Positions 7,839-15,019 of a stretch of DNA of 23,381 nucleotides are shown piece by piece. The notes under the pieces were generated by a model, which saw only the letters and a program-made list of their open reading frames with translations, made no database searches and was not told the DNA's origin. Source of the DNA: JBEBVQ01 sp964636205 (GTDB lineage Bacteria; Bacteroidota; Bacteroidia; Chitinophagales; Chitinophagaceae); NCBI GenBank assembly GCA_964636205.1, contig CAZWPF010000047.1:1-23381 (forward strand), written 5' to 3'. The position numbers were made by a program, and so were the translations under genes. The stretch's first letter is position 1; each line of letters opens with the position of its first letter.

Positions 7839-10082
7839 GTGGTAAATAAAAAGTCTATGGATGCTGGTATCGTTCCTGCTAAAACAAAGGTCAATCTGAA
7901 GAAGGCACTTCAGGAACATTTCGGATTCGAAGGGTTCAAAGGTGAACAGGAGAAGATCATAAAAAGTATCCTTTCGGGGAAAGATACTTTTGTAATTATG
8001 CCCACCGGCGGTGGCAAGTCATTATGCTATCAGCTGCCTGCGTTGGTTAGCGAAGGTGTGGCGATTATCGTCTCTCCACTGATTGCGCTAATGAAAAATC
8101 AGGTGGATCTCATTCGTGGTTATAGCAGCCGCGATCAGGTAGCTCACTTTTTAAATTCTACGCTAAGTAGGGTACAGCAGAAAAAGGTGAAGGACGATCT
8201 TACTAACGGACATACAAAGCTGCTGTATGTAGCTCCGGAGACCTTAACTAAAAAGGAGAATATTTCGTTTTTCTCAGATATTCCGATCTCATTCATCGCT
8301 GTAGATGAAGCGCATTGTATCTCAGAGTGGGGACATGATTTCAGACCCGAATACCGCAAATTGAGGGATATGATCGATGAAATCAGTCCGAACTTACCTA
8401 TTATAGCCCTTACTGCTACGGCAACTCCCAAAGTACAAGACGATATCGTTAAAAATCTGGGACTGCGTGAACCAAATATTTTTATCGCTTCATTCAACAG
8501 GCCTAATCTCTATTATGAGATCGTTCCGAAAGGTAAAAAGGAACAGGTGCTGCGCAATATGGTGCGATTTATCAATACCATGAAGGGTAAGAGCGGAATT
8601 ATTTATACGCTTAACAGAAAAACAACAGAGGAATTGGCAAGCACACTGCAAGCCAATGGAATCAGAGCTGTGGCATACCATGCCGGACTGGATTCAGCAG
8701 TAAGAGCACAACGCCAGGATATGTTCTTAATGGAACAGGTAGATGTGATCGTCGCAACTATCGCTTTTGGTATGGGTATCGACAAGCCGGATGTGCGATT
8801 TGTTATCCATTACAATATTCCTAAATCACTGGAGAACTATTATCAGGAAACCGGTAGAGCAGGAAGAGACGGATTGGAAGGTAAATGTATTCTCTATTAT
8901 TCTTATAAGGATGTTCAGAAATTAGAACACCTCATGAGGGATAAGCCATTGAGCGAACGCGAGATGGGCGCTCAACTTATTTCTGAGACGGTCGCTTATA
9001 CAGAAAGTAGCGTTTGTCGACGCAAATTATTGCTCCATTATTTCGGAGAAGAATTTAAAGTTGAAAATTGTGGAAGCTGCGATAATTGCCTGAATCCAAA
9101 GGAAAAACTGGAAGTTAAAGACAGCTCTAAGATTGTCTTGGATACTATAGCCGAACTCGATGAACGTTTCAATATCGATTATGTGGTCAATGTGATTTTG
9201 GGTAGGCCCAATCCGCAGATTACCACATTCCGACATGATAAGCTGAAATCCTTCGGTAGCGGGCTGGTCATGGAGATGGATGCGAATTTCTGGAATTCAC
9301 TTATTCGCCAAATGATGCTCGAAGGGCTGATTCGGAAGGATATTGAAGAATACGGTTTGTTGAAAATTACGGATAAGGGTAGAAAGTTCCTGAAAAAGCC
9401 TTTCTCCATTATGGTATCACTCAATCATCAATACGAGGATGCACCCGCAGATGATGATGATAACAACGCCGGAGGTGGTCCCGCTTCTGTTGATGAGGTC
9501 TTATACGAAATGCTGAAAGACCTTCGCAGACAGGTGGCAAAAGAGAAAAACTTGCCTCCGTTCGTGATCTTCCTCGAGAATTCTTTGGCTGATATGGCCA
9601 TCAACTATCCTACCACTTTAGAAGAACTGGAGCGTATCCAAGGGGTGAGCAAGGGTAAGGCGTTGAGGTACGGAAAGCGGTTCGTAGAATTGATAGCCAA
9701 ATACGTAGGAGAACACGAAATCGAAAAGCCGGACGATTTTGTAATGAAGAGTCTGGTGAATAAAAGCGGGATGAAGGTGTTTATCATCCAAAATATCGAT
9801 AAGAAGATTCCATTAGAAACCATCGCCAGAAATAAGAGTATTACCCTGCAAGAGCTTTTGGCAGAAATGGAATCCATCGTTGCCAGCGGTACCAAGCTAA
9901 ATCTTAATTACTGCCTGGAACAAGAACTCGACGAGTCGGAACAAGAAGATATCTTCGAATATTTCAGAAACAATCATGATGATGATCTGCAAGCCGCATA
10001 CGAGGAGTTTAAGGACAGCAACGTAACGCAGGAACATCTGCAAATGATGCGGATCAAATTCCTGAGTGAATTCGGAAATTAA
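7839..10082 (+). CDS. recQ: ATP-dependent DNA helicase RecQ
   Basis: A 747-residue 3'-5' DNA helicase for recombination and repair. Walker A MPTGGGKS (Lys60) and the DEAH box VDEAHCISEWGHDFRPEY (156-159) lie in the first RecA-like domain. QETGRAGRDG (about 336-345) is motif VI in the second. Zinc-binding cysteines are at 393, 411, 414 and 417, followed by the winged-helix RQC region (about 430-530). An acidic linker leads to an HRDC domain (about 550-630), then a C-terminal helix-turn-helix extension (about 650-747) resembling HTH_40. The start shown is GTG at 7839. An in-frame ATG at 7857 is an equally reasonable start, because all recognised motifs are downstream of it. A hairpin terminator follows. 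Confidence 0.96.
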   Translation: MVNKKSMDAGIVPAKTKVNLKKALQEHFGFEGFKGEQEKIIKSILSGKDTFVIMPTGGGKSLCYQLPALVSEGVAIIVSPLIALMKNQVDLIRGYSSRDQVAHFLNSTLSRVQQKKVKDDLTNGHTKLLYVAPETLTKKENISFFSDIPISFIAVDEAHCISEWGHDFRPEYRKLRDMIDEISPNLPIIALTATATPKVQDDIVKNLGLREPNIFIASFNRPNLYYEIVPKGKKEQVLRNMVRFINTMKGKSGIIYTLNRKTTEELASTLQANGIRAVAYHAGLDSAVRAQRQDMFLMEQVDVIVATIAFGMGIDKPDVRFVIHYNIPKSLENYYQETGRAGRDGLEGKCILYYSYKDVQKLEHLMRDKPLSEREMGAQLISETVAYTESSVCRRKLLLHYFGEEFKVENCGSCDNCLNPKEKLEVKDSSKIVLDTIAELDERFNIDYVVNVILGRPNPQITTFRHDKLKSFGSGLVMEMDANFWNSLIRQMMLEGLIRKDIEEYGLLKITDKGRKFLKKPFSIMVSLNHQYEDAPADDDDNNAGGGPASVDEVLYEMLKDLRRQVAKEKNLPPFVIFLENSLADMAINYPTTLEELERIQGVSKGKALRYGKRFVELIAKYVGEHEIEKPDDFVMKSLVNKSGMKVFIIQNIDKKIPLETIARNKSITLQELLAEMESIVASGTKLNLNYCLEQELDESEQEDIFEYFRNNHDDDLQAAYEEFKDSNVTQEHLQMMRIKFLSEFGN

Positions 10083-10101
10083 TTGTGATAATAGTTTTGA
10101 T

Positions 10102-10141
10102 AAATAGCGGAATGTCTGACCAAGGCTTCCGCTATTTGTTT
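10102..10141 (+). terminator. Hairpin terminator after recQ
   Basis: An 11-bp perfect stem (10102-10112 with 10127-10137) with a 14-nt loop begins 20 nt after the recQ stop. The right arm ends in TTT, followed by G and TTT. The T run is weak, so it is a moderate-confidence terminator. Confidence 0.6.
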
Positions 10142-10187
10142 CAATACAAAATCTCATTCGTTTTTAACGAAACTCTGGTGGAAGCAA

Positions 10188-11096
10188 ATGGCCTGGGACG
10201 CATATATAAAGGGGTATAAAGCATTTCTGCGACTGGAACGCTCCTTGTCCGAACATACCGTTGAAGCCTATATCCACGATGTCGGTTTACTTGAGAATGC
10301 ACTTCGGGAGCAAGATCCATCGCTCGGACTTGAGGCGATTCAATTGCAACACCTGCAAGAGTTCATCAAGCAACTCAATGAGCTCGGACTCGCATCTGCA
10401 ACACAAGCAAGGATATTAAGTGGTATCAAGTCCTTCTTTGGATATCTGCTACTGGAAGGAGTAGTAAATACCAACCCCTCGGAATTGCTCGAAGGTCCCA
10501 AACTAAAGCGAAGCCTTCCCTTAGTATTGAGCATAGAAGAAATAGAAAAGTTATTTGCGGCTATTGATCATAGTACTCCCGAGGGACAGCGCAACAGAGC
10601 TATGCTGGAAACAATGTATAGTTCAGGTCTGAGAGTAAGTGAATTGATAGGATTGCGTATTTCCCATATTTACCTGGATTTGGGTTACTTGAGGATCGTG
10701 GGTAAAGGAAATAAAGAACGACTAGTTCCTATAGGATCGGAAGCGGTTCGTCAAATTCGAATATATAGGGAGCATATCCGTAATAAGCAACTGCCTAAGG
10801 CAGGTGCTGAAGATATCTTATTCCTCAACCGCCGAGGTGGACCACTCTCCAGAGTTATGGTATTTTTAATATTGAAAGATTTGGCTGCTAAGGCCGGTGT
10901 CAACAAGCAGATACATCCGCATACTTTCCGACATTCCTTTGCAACTCATCTTGTAGAGGCTGGTGCTGATTTGCGCGCAGTTCAGGAAATGATGGGACAT
11001 AAAAGCATTACTACCACCGAGATTTATACACATCTCGATAAGGGATTCCTAAGAAAAACATTGGAGCAATTCCATCCCAGATATGGCGCTGGTTAA
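10188..11096 (+). CDS. Xer-type tyrosine recombinase (XerD/XerC)
   Basis: A 302-residue site-specific recombinase of standard Xer length. An N-terminal SAM-like core-binding domain (about 1-90, FLRLERSLSEHTVEAY) precedes the catalytic domain. The catalytic residues are complete: Arg149 (SSGLRVSEL), Lys173 (VGKGNKER), His245 and Arg248 (HPHTFRHSFATHL), His271 (MMGHKSI) and the nucleophile Tyr280 (EIYTHLD). It resembles XerD more than a phage integrase, and no phage genes or attachment duplications are seen nearby. Expected role: resolving chromosome dimers at dif during division. Its stop overlaps that of the convergent WbqC gene within a shared TTAA. Confidence 0.93.
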   Translation: MAWDAYIKGYKAFLRLERSLSEHTVEAYIHDVGLLENALREQDPSLGLEAIQLQHLQEFIKQLNELGLASATQARILSGIKSFFGYLLLEGVVNTNPSELLEGPKLKRSLPLVLSIEEIEKLFAAIDHSTPEGQRNRAMLETMYSSGLRVSELIGLRISHIYLDLGYLRIVGKGNKERLVPIGSEAVRQIRIYREHIRNKQLPKAGAEDILFLNRRGGPLSRVMVFLILKDLAAKAGVNKQIHPHTFRHSFATHLVEAGADLRAVQEMMGHKSITTTEIYTHLDKGFLRKTLEQFHPRYGAG

Positions 11097-11755
11097 TTGC
11101 GCTGTGAAACGGGGTTTTGAACCGTGGAGAAATGGGGAAGGAGCATCTCGTTATTCTTCTTGATCCATAGATGTGCAGCGGGACCTTCAGCGAAGAAAAG
11201 ATCCAGAATTGAAAGATCGGGAACGAAGCCGATTCGATCGGCAAATATCTGATCGTATTCAGGAAAGGGACGGTCAGAATTAGTTGGCGCCGCCGTTCTG
11301 AGATCGGTACTATTGGATGGCGAAGATACTATATGGCCACCCATATGGAAATCTTGTTTCCATTTCAAGCGATCTTTAATCCAGAGGAGACTATCCAGGT
11401 TGAAATCGATGAGCCAGTCGTATTGTTTTTGAAAAATCGGGTATAGTTCGGGTTCGTAAAAACCGAAGAAAGGAGTTCTTCGGTAAGCGGCCGTAATTGC
11501 TCTCCAATGTTGTGTTTGCCACCTTTCGGTGTTGCTGATTTTTACATCTTTCATGGGTAGTTTCTGATCTCTCCCATGGCGTATCGGCACGCTCAGTCGG
11601 ATCACCCCATTTGCTCCCGCGATAAAATAGCGGTTTCGCAGACTCATTTTACGAAATGGTTCTTCTGTGTCGAACAGGATTTCGGACGCATTTTGAGCAA
11701 AAGCCCACCAAGAGATGGGAGCAAATGGCAAATACAGACTAGTCAGTGTATTCAT
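11093..11755 (-). CDS. WbqC-family protein
   Basis: A 220-residue protein with features of the WbqC-like family (PF08889): an N-terminal LPFAPISWWAFAQNA, the block FRKMSLRNRYFIAGANG-x-IRLSVPI with a following HGR, and RWQTQHWRAITAAYRRTPFF. Family members are often found in O-antigen or other glycan loci. Some are proposed to act on amino-sugar or acyl groups, but the reaction is not established, so only the family is called. Here it lies 36 bp downstream of the universal stress protein gene on the same strand and probably shares its transcript. No glycan genes adjoin it. Confidence 0.88.
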   Translation of the reverse strand: MNTLTSLYLPFAPISWWAFAQNASEILFDTEEPFRKMSLRNRYFIAGANGVIRLSVPIRHGRDQKLPMKDVKISNTERWQTQHWRAITAAYRRTPFFGFYEPELYPIFQKQYDWLIDFNLDSLLWIKDRLKWKQDFHMGGHIVSSPSNSTDLRTAAPTNSDRPFPEYDQIFADRIGFVPDLSILDLFFAEGPAAHLWIKKNNEMLLPHFSTVQNPVSQRN

Positions 11756-11791
11756 GCTTTTTTTAAGTTCACCTCAGTATAACCGATGATG

Positions 11792-12622
11792 CTATTTATT
11801 GAAAGTGAGCATCGGGATTTGCGTTCTAAACGAATAGGCTTCTGTGTTGCTTGATAAGAAGACTCGTTCGAAGAAACTGCGATTTTGCTTGGTGAACATG
11901 ATCAACATATCGGGTCGGTATTTTTCTACTGCTACATCCAATTCTTCAATCATGGATTTGTCGATTCGTCTTTGTTCCAGGAGCACATTAACCGGATAAT
12001 CCAATGTATCTTTCAGTTCTGCATTAATTGCCGATTCCGAACTTGCCAAATCTTGATGCAGATAAAAGTGTAACATGTCTATCTCGGCTTTTATTGGTTT
12101 TGCGAACTTGATAACTTGGTTCAGTTCTGCGATTTTATTGGTCATATCGGAAGCGTACAAAATGCGGTGGATGGGTTGCACCTGTTTGTTGCTGGGGATA
12201 CATAGCACCGGGATAGGGGAGTTGACGATTAGTTTTCCGGTATTGGTTCCGACGAATTTGCGAATCATGCCGGCACCTTTGGTGCTGATGCAGATATAAT
12301 CACAAGTGTTTTGTTGTGCGATGGAGATAATACCGGCTACTGTGTCGAGACTATGATGCAGAATCGATTGGTATTGGGCCGGAGTTTCATTTAATTCGGT
12401 AAACAAATCGTTGAGGAAATTGTCCATATCCTCGGTCAGATTTGTTCTCGTAAGGTCTATAAAATTTTGGTATTGTAAATCAGACCAAGACGTGGCTCTT
12501 AAGACCTGATAAACATGAAGAAATATCAGCGATGCGCCTGTCGCTCGCGCCATTTGGATGGCAAACTGCATTCCTGCTTTTGAATTTTGGGAAAGATCGG
12601 TGGTGACGAGTATTTGAGGCAT
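11792..12622 (-). CDS. Tandem universal stress protein (UspA family)
   Basis: Two Usp domains are fused in 276 residues. The first begins MPQILVTTDLSQNSKAGMQF and carries the G-x2-G-x9-G-type nucleotide signature in VGTNTGKLIVNSPIPVLCIP. The second begins HRILYASDMTNKIAELNQ and ends in RTQIPMLTFNK. In the second domain the glycine signature is degenerate (FFERVFLSSNTEAYSF), so it probably does not bind ATP. The start is set at 12622: the frame is open to 12823, but that extension would cross tRNA-Leu and contains no Usp sequence. Family knowledge: cytoplasmic proteins induced by growth arrest and stress. A TATATTTG -7 box lies 12 nt upstream of the start, giving a very short leader. Confidence 0.92.
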   Translation of the reverse strand: MPQILVTTDLSQNSKAGMQFAIQMARATGASLIFLHVYQVLRATSWSDLQYQNFIDLTRTNLTEDMDNFLNDLFTELNETPAQYQSILHHSLDTVAGIISIAQQNTCDYICISTKGAGMIRKFVGTNTGKLIVNSPIPVLCIPSNKQVQPIHRILYASDMTNKIAELNQVIKFAKPIKAEIDMLHFYLHQDLASSESAINAELKDTLDYPVNVLLEQRRIDKSMIEELDVAVEKYRPDMLIMFTKQNRSFFERVFLSSNTEAYSFRTQIPMLTFNK

Positions 12623-12634
12623 AGGATTTTTGTA

Positions 12635-12642
12635 CAAATATA
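12635..12642 (-). promoter_or_regulatory. Putative -7 element of the usp promoter
   Basis: On the minus strand TATATTTG matches TAnnTTTG exactly, 12 nt before the usp ATG. No clear TTTG is found 19 nt upstream. A transcript from here would have a leader of only a few bases, and this supports the 12622 start over longer versions. Confidence 0.5.
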
Positions 12643-12688
12643 TGGAATTGTGGGGTTTAAGCATTTTTGGGTATAGTCCTAGAATGAC

Positions 12689-12719
12689 TTTGGAAAATTG
12701 ATGATCTTCATTACCTTTG
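12689..12719 (+). promoter_or_regulatory. Promoter of tRNA-Leu
   Basis: TTTG (12689-12692), exactly 19 nt, then TACCTTTG (12712-12719): a full match to the Bacteroidota consensus. It ends 19 nt before the tRNA. Confidence 0.75.
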
Positions 12720-12738
12720 CAGTCCTCAAAAAGTTGAT

Positions 12739-12822
12739 GCGGCGGTGGCGAAGCTGGTAGACGCGCTACTTTGAGGTGGTAGTGCCCGAAAGGGCGTGGG
12801 AGTTCGAATCTCCTCTGCCGCA
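12739..12822 (+). tRNA. tRNA-Leu (anticodon GAG)
   Basis: A class II tRNA. The acceptor stem is GCGGCGG with CTGCCGC. The D arm has a GCG/CGC stem. The anticodon arm is CTACT-TTGAGGT-GGTAG, so the anticodon is GAG. A long variable arm GCCC-GAAA-GGGC identifies the leucine type. The T arm is GGGAG-TTCGAAT-CTCCT, and the discriminator is A. The CCA end is not encoded. It has its own promoter and a terminator, and is divergent from the stress-protein gene. Confidence 0.95.
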
Positions 12823-12853
12823 CGTTTTAAAAGGCTTTGAGTCTTTTTCAGAG

Positions 12854-12888
12854 TCCCCAATGCATTTAGTGTTGGGGATTTTTGTTTT
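12854..12888 (+). terminator. Rho-independent terminator after tRNA-Leu
   Basis: A 7-bp stem (TCCCCAA at 12854-12860, TTGGGGA at 12872-12878) with an 11-nt loop is followed by two T runs. Confidence 0.75.
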
Positions 12889-12997
12889 TGGTGGCTAATA
12901 CTCTTCTCTCCCGCTGCGACCGGAGTAACTTATCGATCACACACTTATAATCACGATGGGATTGCCAAAGAATGGACGAGTATTGTACGTCCATGAA

Positions 12998-13016
12998 GGG
13001 GGCGCATAATCTCTCT
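12998..13016 (+). repeat. 19-bp direct repeat, copy 1
   Basis: GGGGGCGCATAATCTCTCT, repeated exactly at 13246-13264. Its GCGCAtaATCTCTCT part resembles the punctuation word GCGCAGCGATCTCTCT of the nearby hexamer array, so it may be a diverged member of the same family. Confidence 0.85.
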
Positions 13017-13074
13017 TAAGATTGCAGATATAATTATTCGATCACTAAAGTCAGATTATTTACTCACTCACGCA

Positions 13075-13235
13075 CTTTCACTCTTTCTGTTTTCTCTTTT
13101 TCTCGCGTAGCGATCTCTCTTTCTCTTTCTGTTTCTCTTTCTCGCGCAGCGCTCCCTCTTTCTCTTTCTGTTTCTCTTTCTCTTTCTCTTTCTCGCTCAG
13201 CGATATCTCTTTCTCTCGCGCAGCGATCTCTCTTT
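13075..13235 (+). repeat. Punctuated CTCTTT hexanucleotide array, block 1
   Basis: Polypyrimidine runs of CTCTTT (with single CTGTTT variants) are broken by GC-rich punctuation of the form CTCGCGCAGCG[A/C]TC. AGCG anchors lie at 13109, 13148, 13199 and 13222. The first two intervals (39 and 51 bp) are an 8-bp and a 7-bp constant part plus 4 and 6 hexamers. The third (23 bp) has one hexamer. Hexamer number is thus the main variable. The block runs into the N gap, so its real length is unknown. Confidence 0.9.
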
Positions 13236-13245
13236 NNNNNNNNNN
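13236..13245. other. Assembly gap (10 N)
   Basis: Ten undetermined bases inside the hexamer array. A fixed-length N run usually marks a scaffold join of unknown size, so the distance across it and the number of repeat units are not reliable. Confidence 0.95.
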
Positions 13246-13264
13246 GGGGGCGCATAATCTCTCT
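13246..13264 (+). repeat. 19-bp direct repeat, copy 2
   Basis: An exact second copy of the 12998-13016 repeat, starting at the first base after the N run. The coincidence with the contig edge suggests the assembly broke on this repeat. Confidence 0.85.
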
Positions 13265-13330
13265 CACAAAGATGATTAAATAACTAAAACCTACTTTTGA
13301 ACTATCCAAATTTTGGGGAAGCTGACACTT

Positions 13331-13380
13331 AGCGCTCCCTCTTTCTCTTTCTCTTTCTAGCGCAGCGATCTCTCTTTCTC
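13331..13380 (+). repeat. Punctuated CTCTTT hexanucleotide array, block 2
   Basis: Same design as block 1: an AGCGCTCC anchor at 13331, three CTCTTT hexamers, CTAGCGC, then AGCGATCT at 13364 and a further hexamer. The 33-bp interval again equals 8 + 3x6 + 7. It ends about 60 bp before the start of the barrel-protein gene and is separated from block 1 by about 65 bp of unique sequence and the gap. Confidence 0.88.
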
Positions 13381-13439
13381 ATACTATTCTTCTCGTATTT
13401 TATTCTTACTTTTCAGTCCTTTTGTATCAATAATACCCT

Positions 13440-14831
13440 ATGCTGAAACGCCTCCCCCTGTTTCTGGTGATATTGCCTTTTAAATTAGTTGGCCAACAAT
13501 TTATCGGTAGTAGCAACAATGTTTTCCCGAACGTGCGACAGATTGCGATTAACCCGGCTTATACAGCGTCGGCACTGGATGGAACTGAAGTGCATTTGTT
13601 TTCATTCAGCGCATTAGCAGGAACCAATGCCTATAGATTCAGCAAAGAATTTGCTTCGGGCAATTTTTCCGGCAATGGATTAGAGGGGGTTGATTATTTC
13701 AGAGACACCCGGGGCGCCAATAAACATGTCTGGGGAAATGTAGATATCATGGGACCGGCTGTCAGTTTTAAGGTAAATGAGTCGGTCGCCATCGGAGGGT
13801 ATATGCGACTGAGATCCATTTTCCGCGGCGGTAATTTAAGTCCTGAGGGTTTTTCCTTTATTGGTAAGCGGGATCCGGAGACCACTATTAAATCGGCCAA
13901 ATTTACAGGAGCCGGATATACTACCCATACTTTTTCTGAAATTGGTTTTTCTTATGGTCGCTTGTTAGGCAACGATTTCTATCATGTTTTTCGTGGCGGT
14001 TTCAATATAAAATACCTGATGGGTATGTCGGCCGGTACTATTTATTCCGATAACGCAGTAATCCATGCAGGTTCCGCTCCTGGTGTGATCGATAGTCTGA
14101 AAGGGGATGTTCATGTTGCATTCACACCGGGGATCAAGAAATTTGTGAATGGCGATGTAATGGGGCAAACAGCCGCATGGTTTCAGAAGAATGGTCGGGG
14201 TGGCCTAGGGGTTGACCTGGGGTTTCAATATGAATACCATCCTGATGGAAATCCGAATATCCGCACCCCTTACAAACTGAGTTTAGCTGTTTCTATTACA
14301 GATATAGGAAGTATTCGCTATCCAGCCGATACCGGAAGTGCTACTTATAAGATGCAATTGGAGGACATCTCCGGTAGCCGTCTGGTGGCAGCCGCTGAAA
14401 CGCCTTATTGGCAATATTTCGGTCGGCAAACCGAAGATTCCATGGTTTTAAAAGAGCGAGAAATAACCAGTTTCAGTGTGGGATTGCCAACGGCCTTCCG
14501 GGTTAATCTTGATTGGAATATGGGTGGGAACCTGTATTTGCAAACTCATTTAATGTTCAATCTGCGCGGCAATGGAGATGGGTTATACAATCCGGGCTAT
14601 GTAAGCATGCTCAATTTTACACCGCGCTATCAGCATTCCGTTTTCTCTGTTGCGCTGCCTTTTACTTTTATAGGCTACCAAATGCTTACAGTAGGAGCGG
14701 CAATTCATCTGGGTCCGTTTTATATGGGCTCTTCTTCACTGATTTCAACTATAATGGCAAAACAAATTAATAGTTTGGACGGATATGCAGGAATAGTAAT
14801 TCCATTGCAAAAGCAAGCTAATCGCTACTGA
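13440..14831 (+). CDS. Predicted outer-membrane beta-barrel protein, DUF5723-like
   Basis: A 463-residue protein with a signal peptide (MLKRLPLFLVILPFKLVGQQ). The mature start FIGSSNNVFPNVRQIAINPA, then YTASALDGTEV, contains the N-P-A-Y motif seen in Bacteroidota barrel proteins such as PorP/SprF and DUF5723. The rest alternates short hydrophobic and polar strands with many Gly and aromatic residues (for example VAIGGYMRLRSIFRGG and LSLAVSITDIGSIRYP), and is consistent with an outer-membrane barrel. DUF5723 is my best family guess, mainly from the GTNAYRF-like N-terminal region; a PorP/SprF relative is the alternative. Function unknown. The polypyrimidine array ends 60 bp upstream. Two hairpins follow the stop. 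Confidence 0.75.
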   Translation: MLKRLPLFLVILPFKLVGQQFIGSSNNVFPNVRQIAINPAYTASALDGTEVHLFSFSALAGTNAYRFSKEFASGNFSGNGLEGVDYFRDTRGANKHVWGNVDIMGPAVSFKVNESVAIGGYMRLRSIFRGGNLSPEGFSFIGKRDPETTIKSAKFTGAGYTTHTFSEIGFSYGRLLGNDFYHVFRGGFNIKYLMGMSAGTIYSDNAVIHAGSAPGVIDSLKGDVHVAFTPGIKKFVNGDVMGQTAAWFQKNGRGGLGVDLGFQYEYHPDGNPNIRTPYKLSLAVSITDIGSIRYPADTGSATYKMQLEDISGSRLVAAAETPYWQYFGRQTEDSMVLKEREITSFSVGLPTAFRVNLDWNMGGNLYLQTHLMFNLRGNGDGLYNPGYVSMLNFTPRYQHSVFSVALPFTFIGYQMLTVGAAIHLGPFYMGSSSLISTIMAKQINSLDGYAGIVIPLQKQANRY

Positions 14832-14853
14832 TCGAAACGGTCACTCTTTGTGG

Positions 14854-14893
14854 ATTATCCAACTCCTGTGTGTATGCATAGGAGTCGGATAAT
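14854..14893 (+). terminator. Long imperfect hairpin after the barrel-protein gene
   Basis: A 14-position stem with one A/C mismatch: ATTATCC-a-ACTCCT (14854-14867) pairs with AGGAGT-c-GGATAAT (14880-14893) around a 12-nt loop. No T run follows, so it may be an mRNA 3'-end stabiliser or attenuator rather than an intrinsic terminator. Confidence 0.55.
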
Positions 14894-14964
14894 GCATTCG
14901 GTATTGTTTATTAATTGGGAGACCCACAGCAAATTTGGTGGGTGATGTTCACGATTATAATAAA

Positions 14965-14998
14965 TAATAATTCCCCTGATTACACAGGGGAATTATTA
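14965..14998. terminator. Bidirectional hairpin terminator
   Basis: A perfect 14-bp stem (14965-14978 with 14985-14998), 6-nt loop, CCCC core and AT-rich base. It lies midway between the convergent barrel-protein and lipoprotein genes. On the minus strand it is followed by TTTATTAT, so termination there is the more likely. Confidence 0.75.
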
Positions 14999-15019
14999 CT
15001 AAAAGATATGTGAGTAGTC

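Larger units (their letters stand above)
12890..13439. other. Gene-free region carrying a punctuated hexamer array and an assembly gap
   Basis: About 550 bp between the tRNA-Leu terminator and the barrel-protein gene with no credible coding sequence. It holds a small hairpin (ATGGACG at 12972-12978 with CGTCCAT at 12988-12994), two copies of a 19-bp direct repeat, two blocks of CTCTTT hexamers with GC-rich punctuation, and a run of 10 N. No convincing promoter for the downstream gene was found in the last 60 bp. Confidence 0.8.

Noticed and set aside
10188..11096. Phage or integrative-element integrase
   Set aside because: Length and motifs fit a housekeeping Xer recombinase. There are no phage genes, no attachment duplication next to the tRNAs, and neighbours are core genes.
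12623..12823. N-terminal extension of the universal stress protein to 12823
   Set aside because: It would read through tRNA-Leu on the opposite strand and carries no Usp sequence. A -7 promoter element sits just before the 12622 start.
13064..13309. Minus-strand reading frame encoding a run of Arg-Glu repeats across the hexamer array
   Set aside because: It is open only because the hexamer repeat has no stop codon in that frame. It spans the N gap and has no start region, domain or complexity typical of a protein.
12998..13380. CRISPR array
   Set aside because: The units are low-complexity hexamers with punctuation, not repeats of constant length separated by unique spacers of constant length, and no cas genes are nearby.
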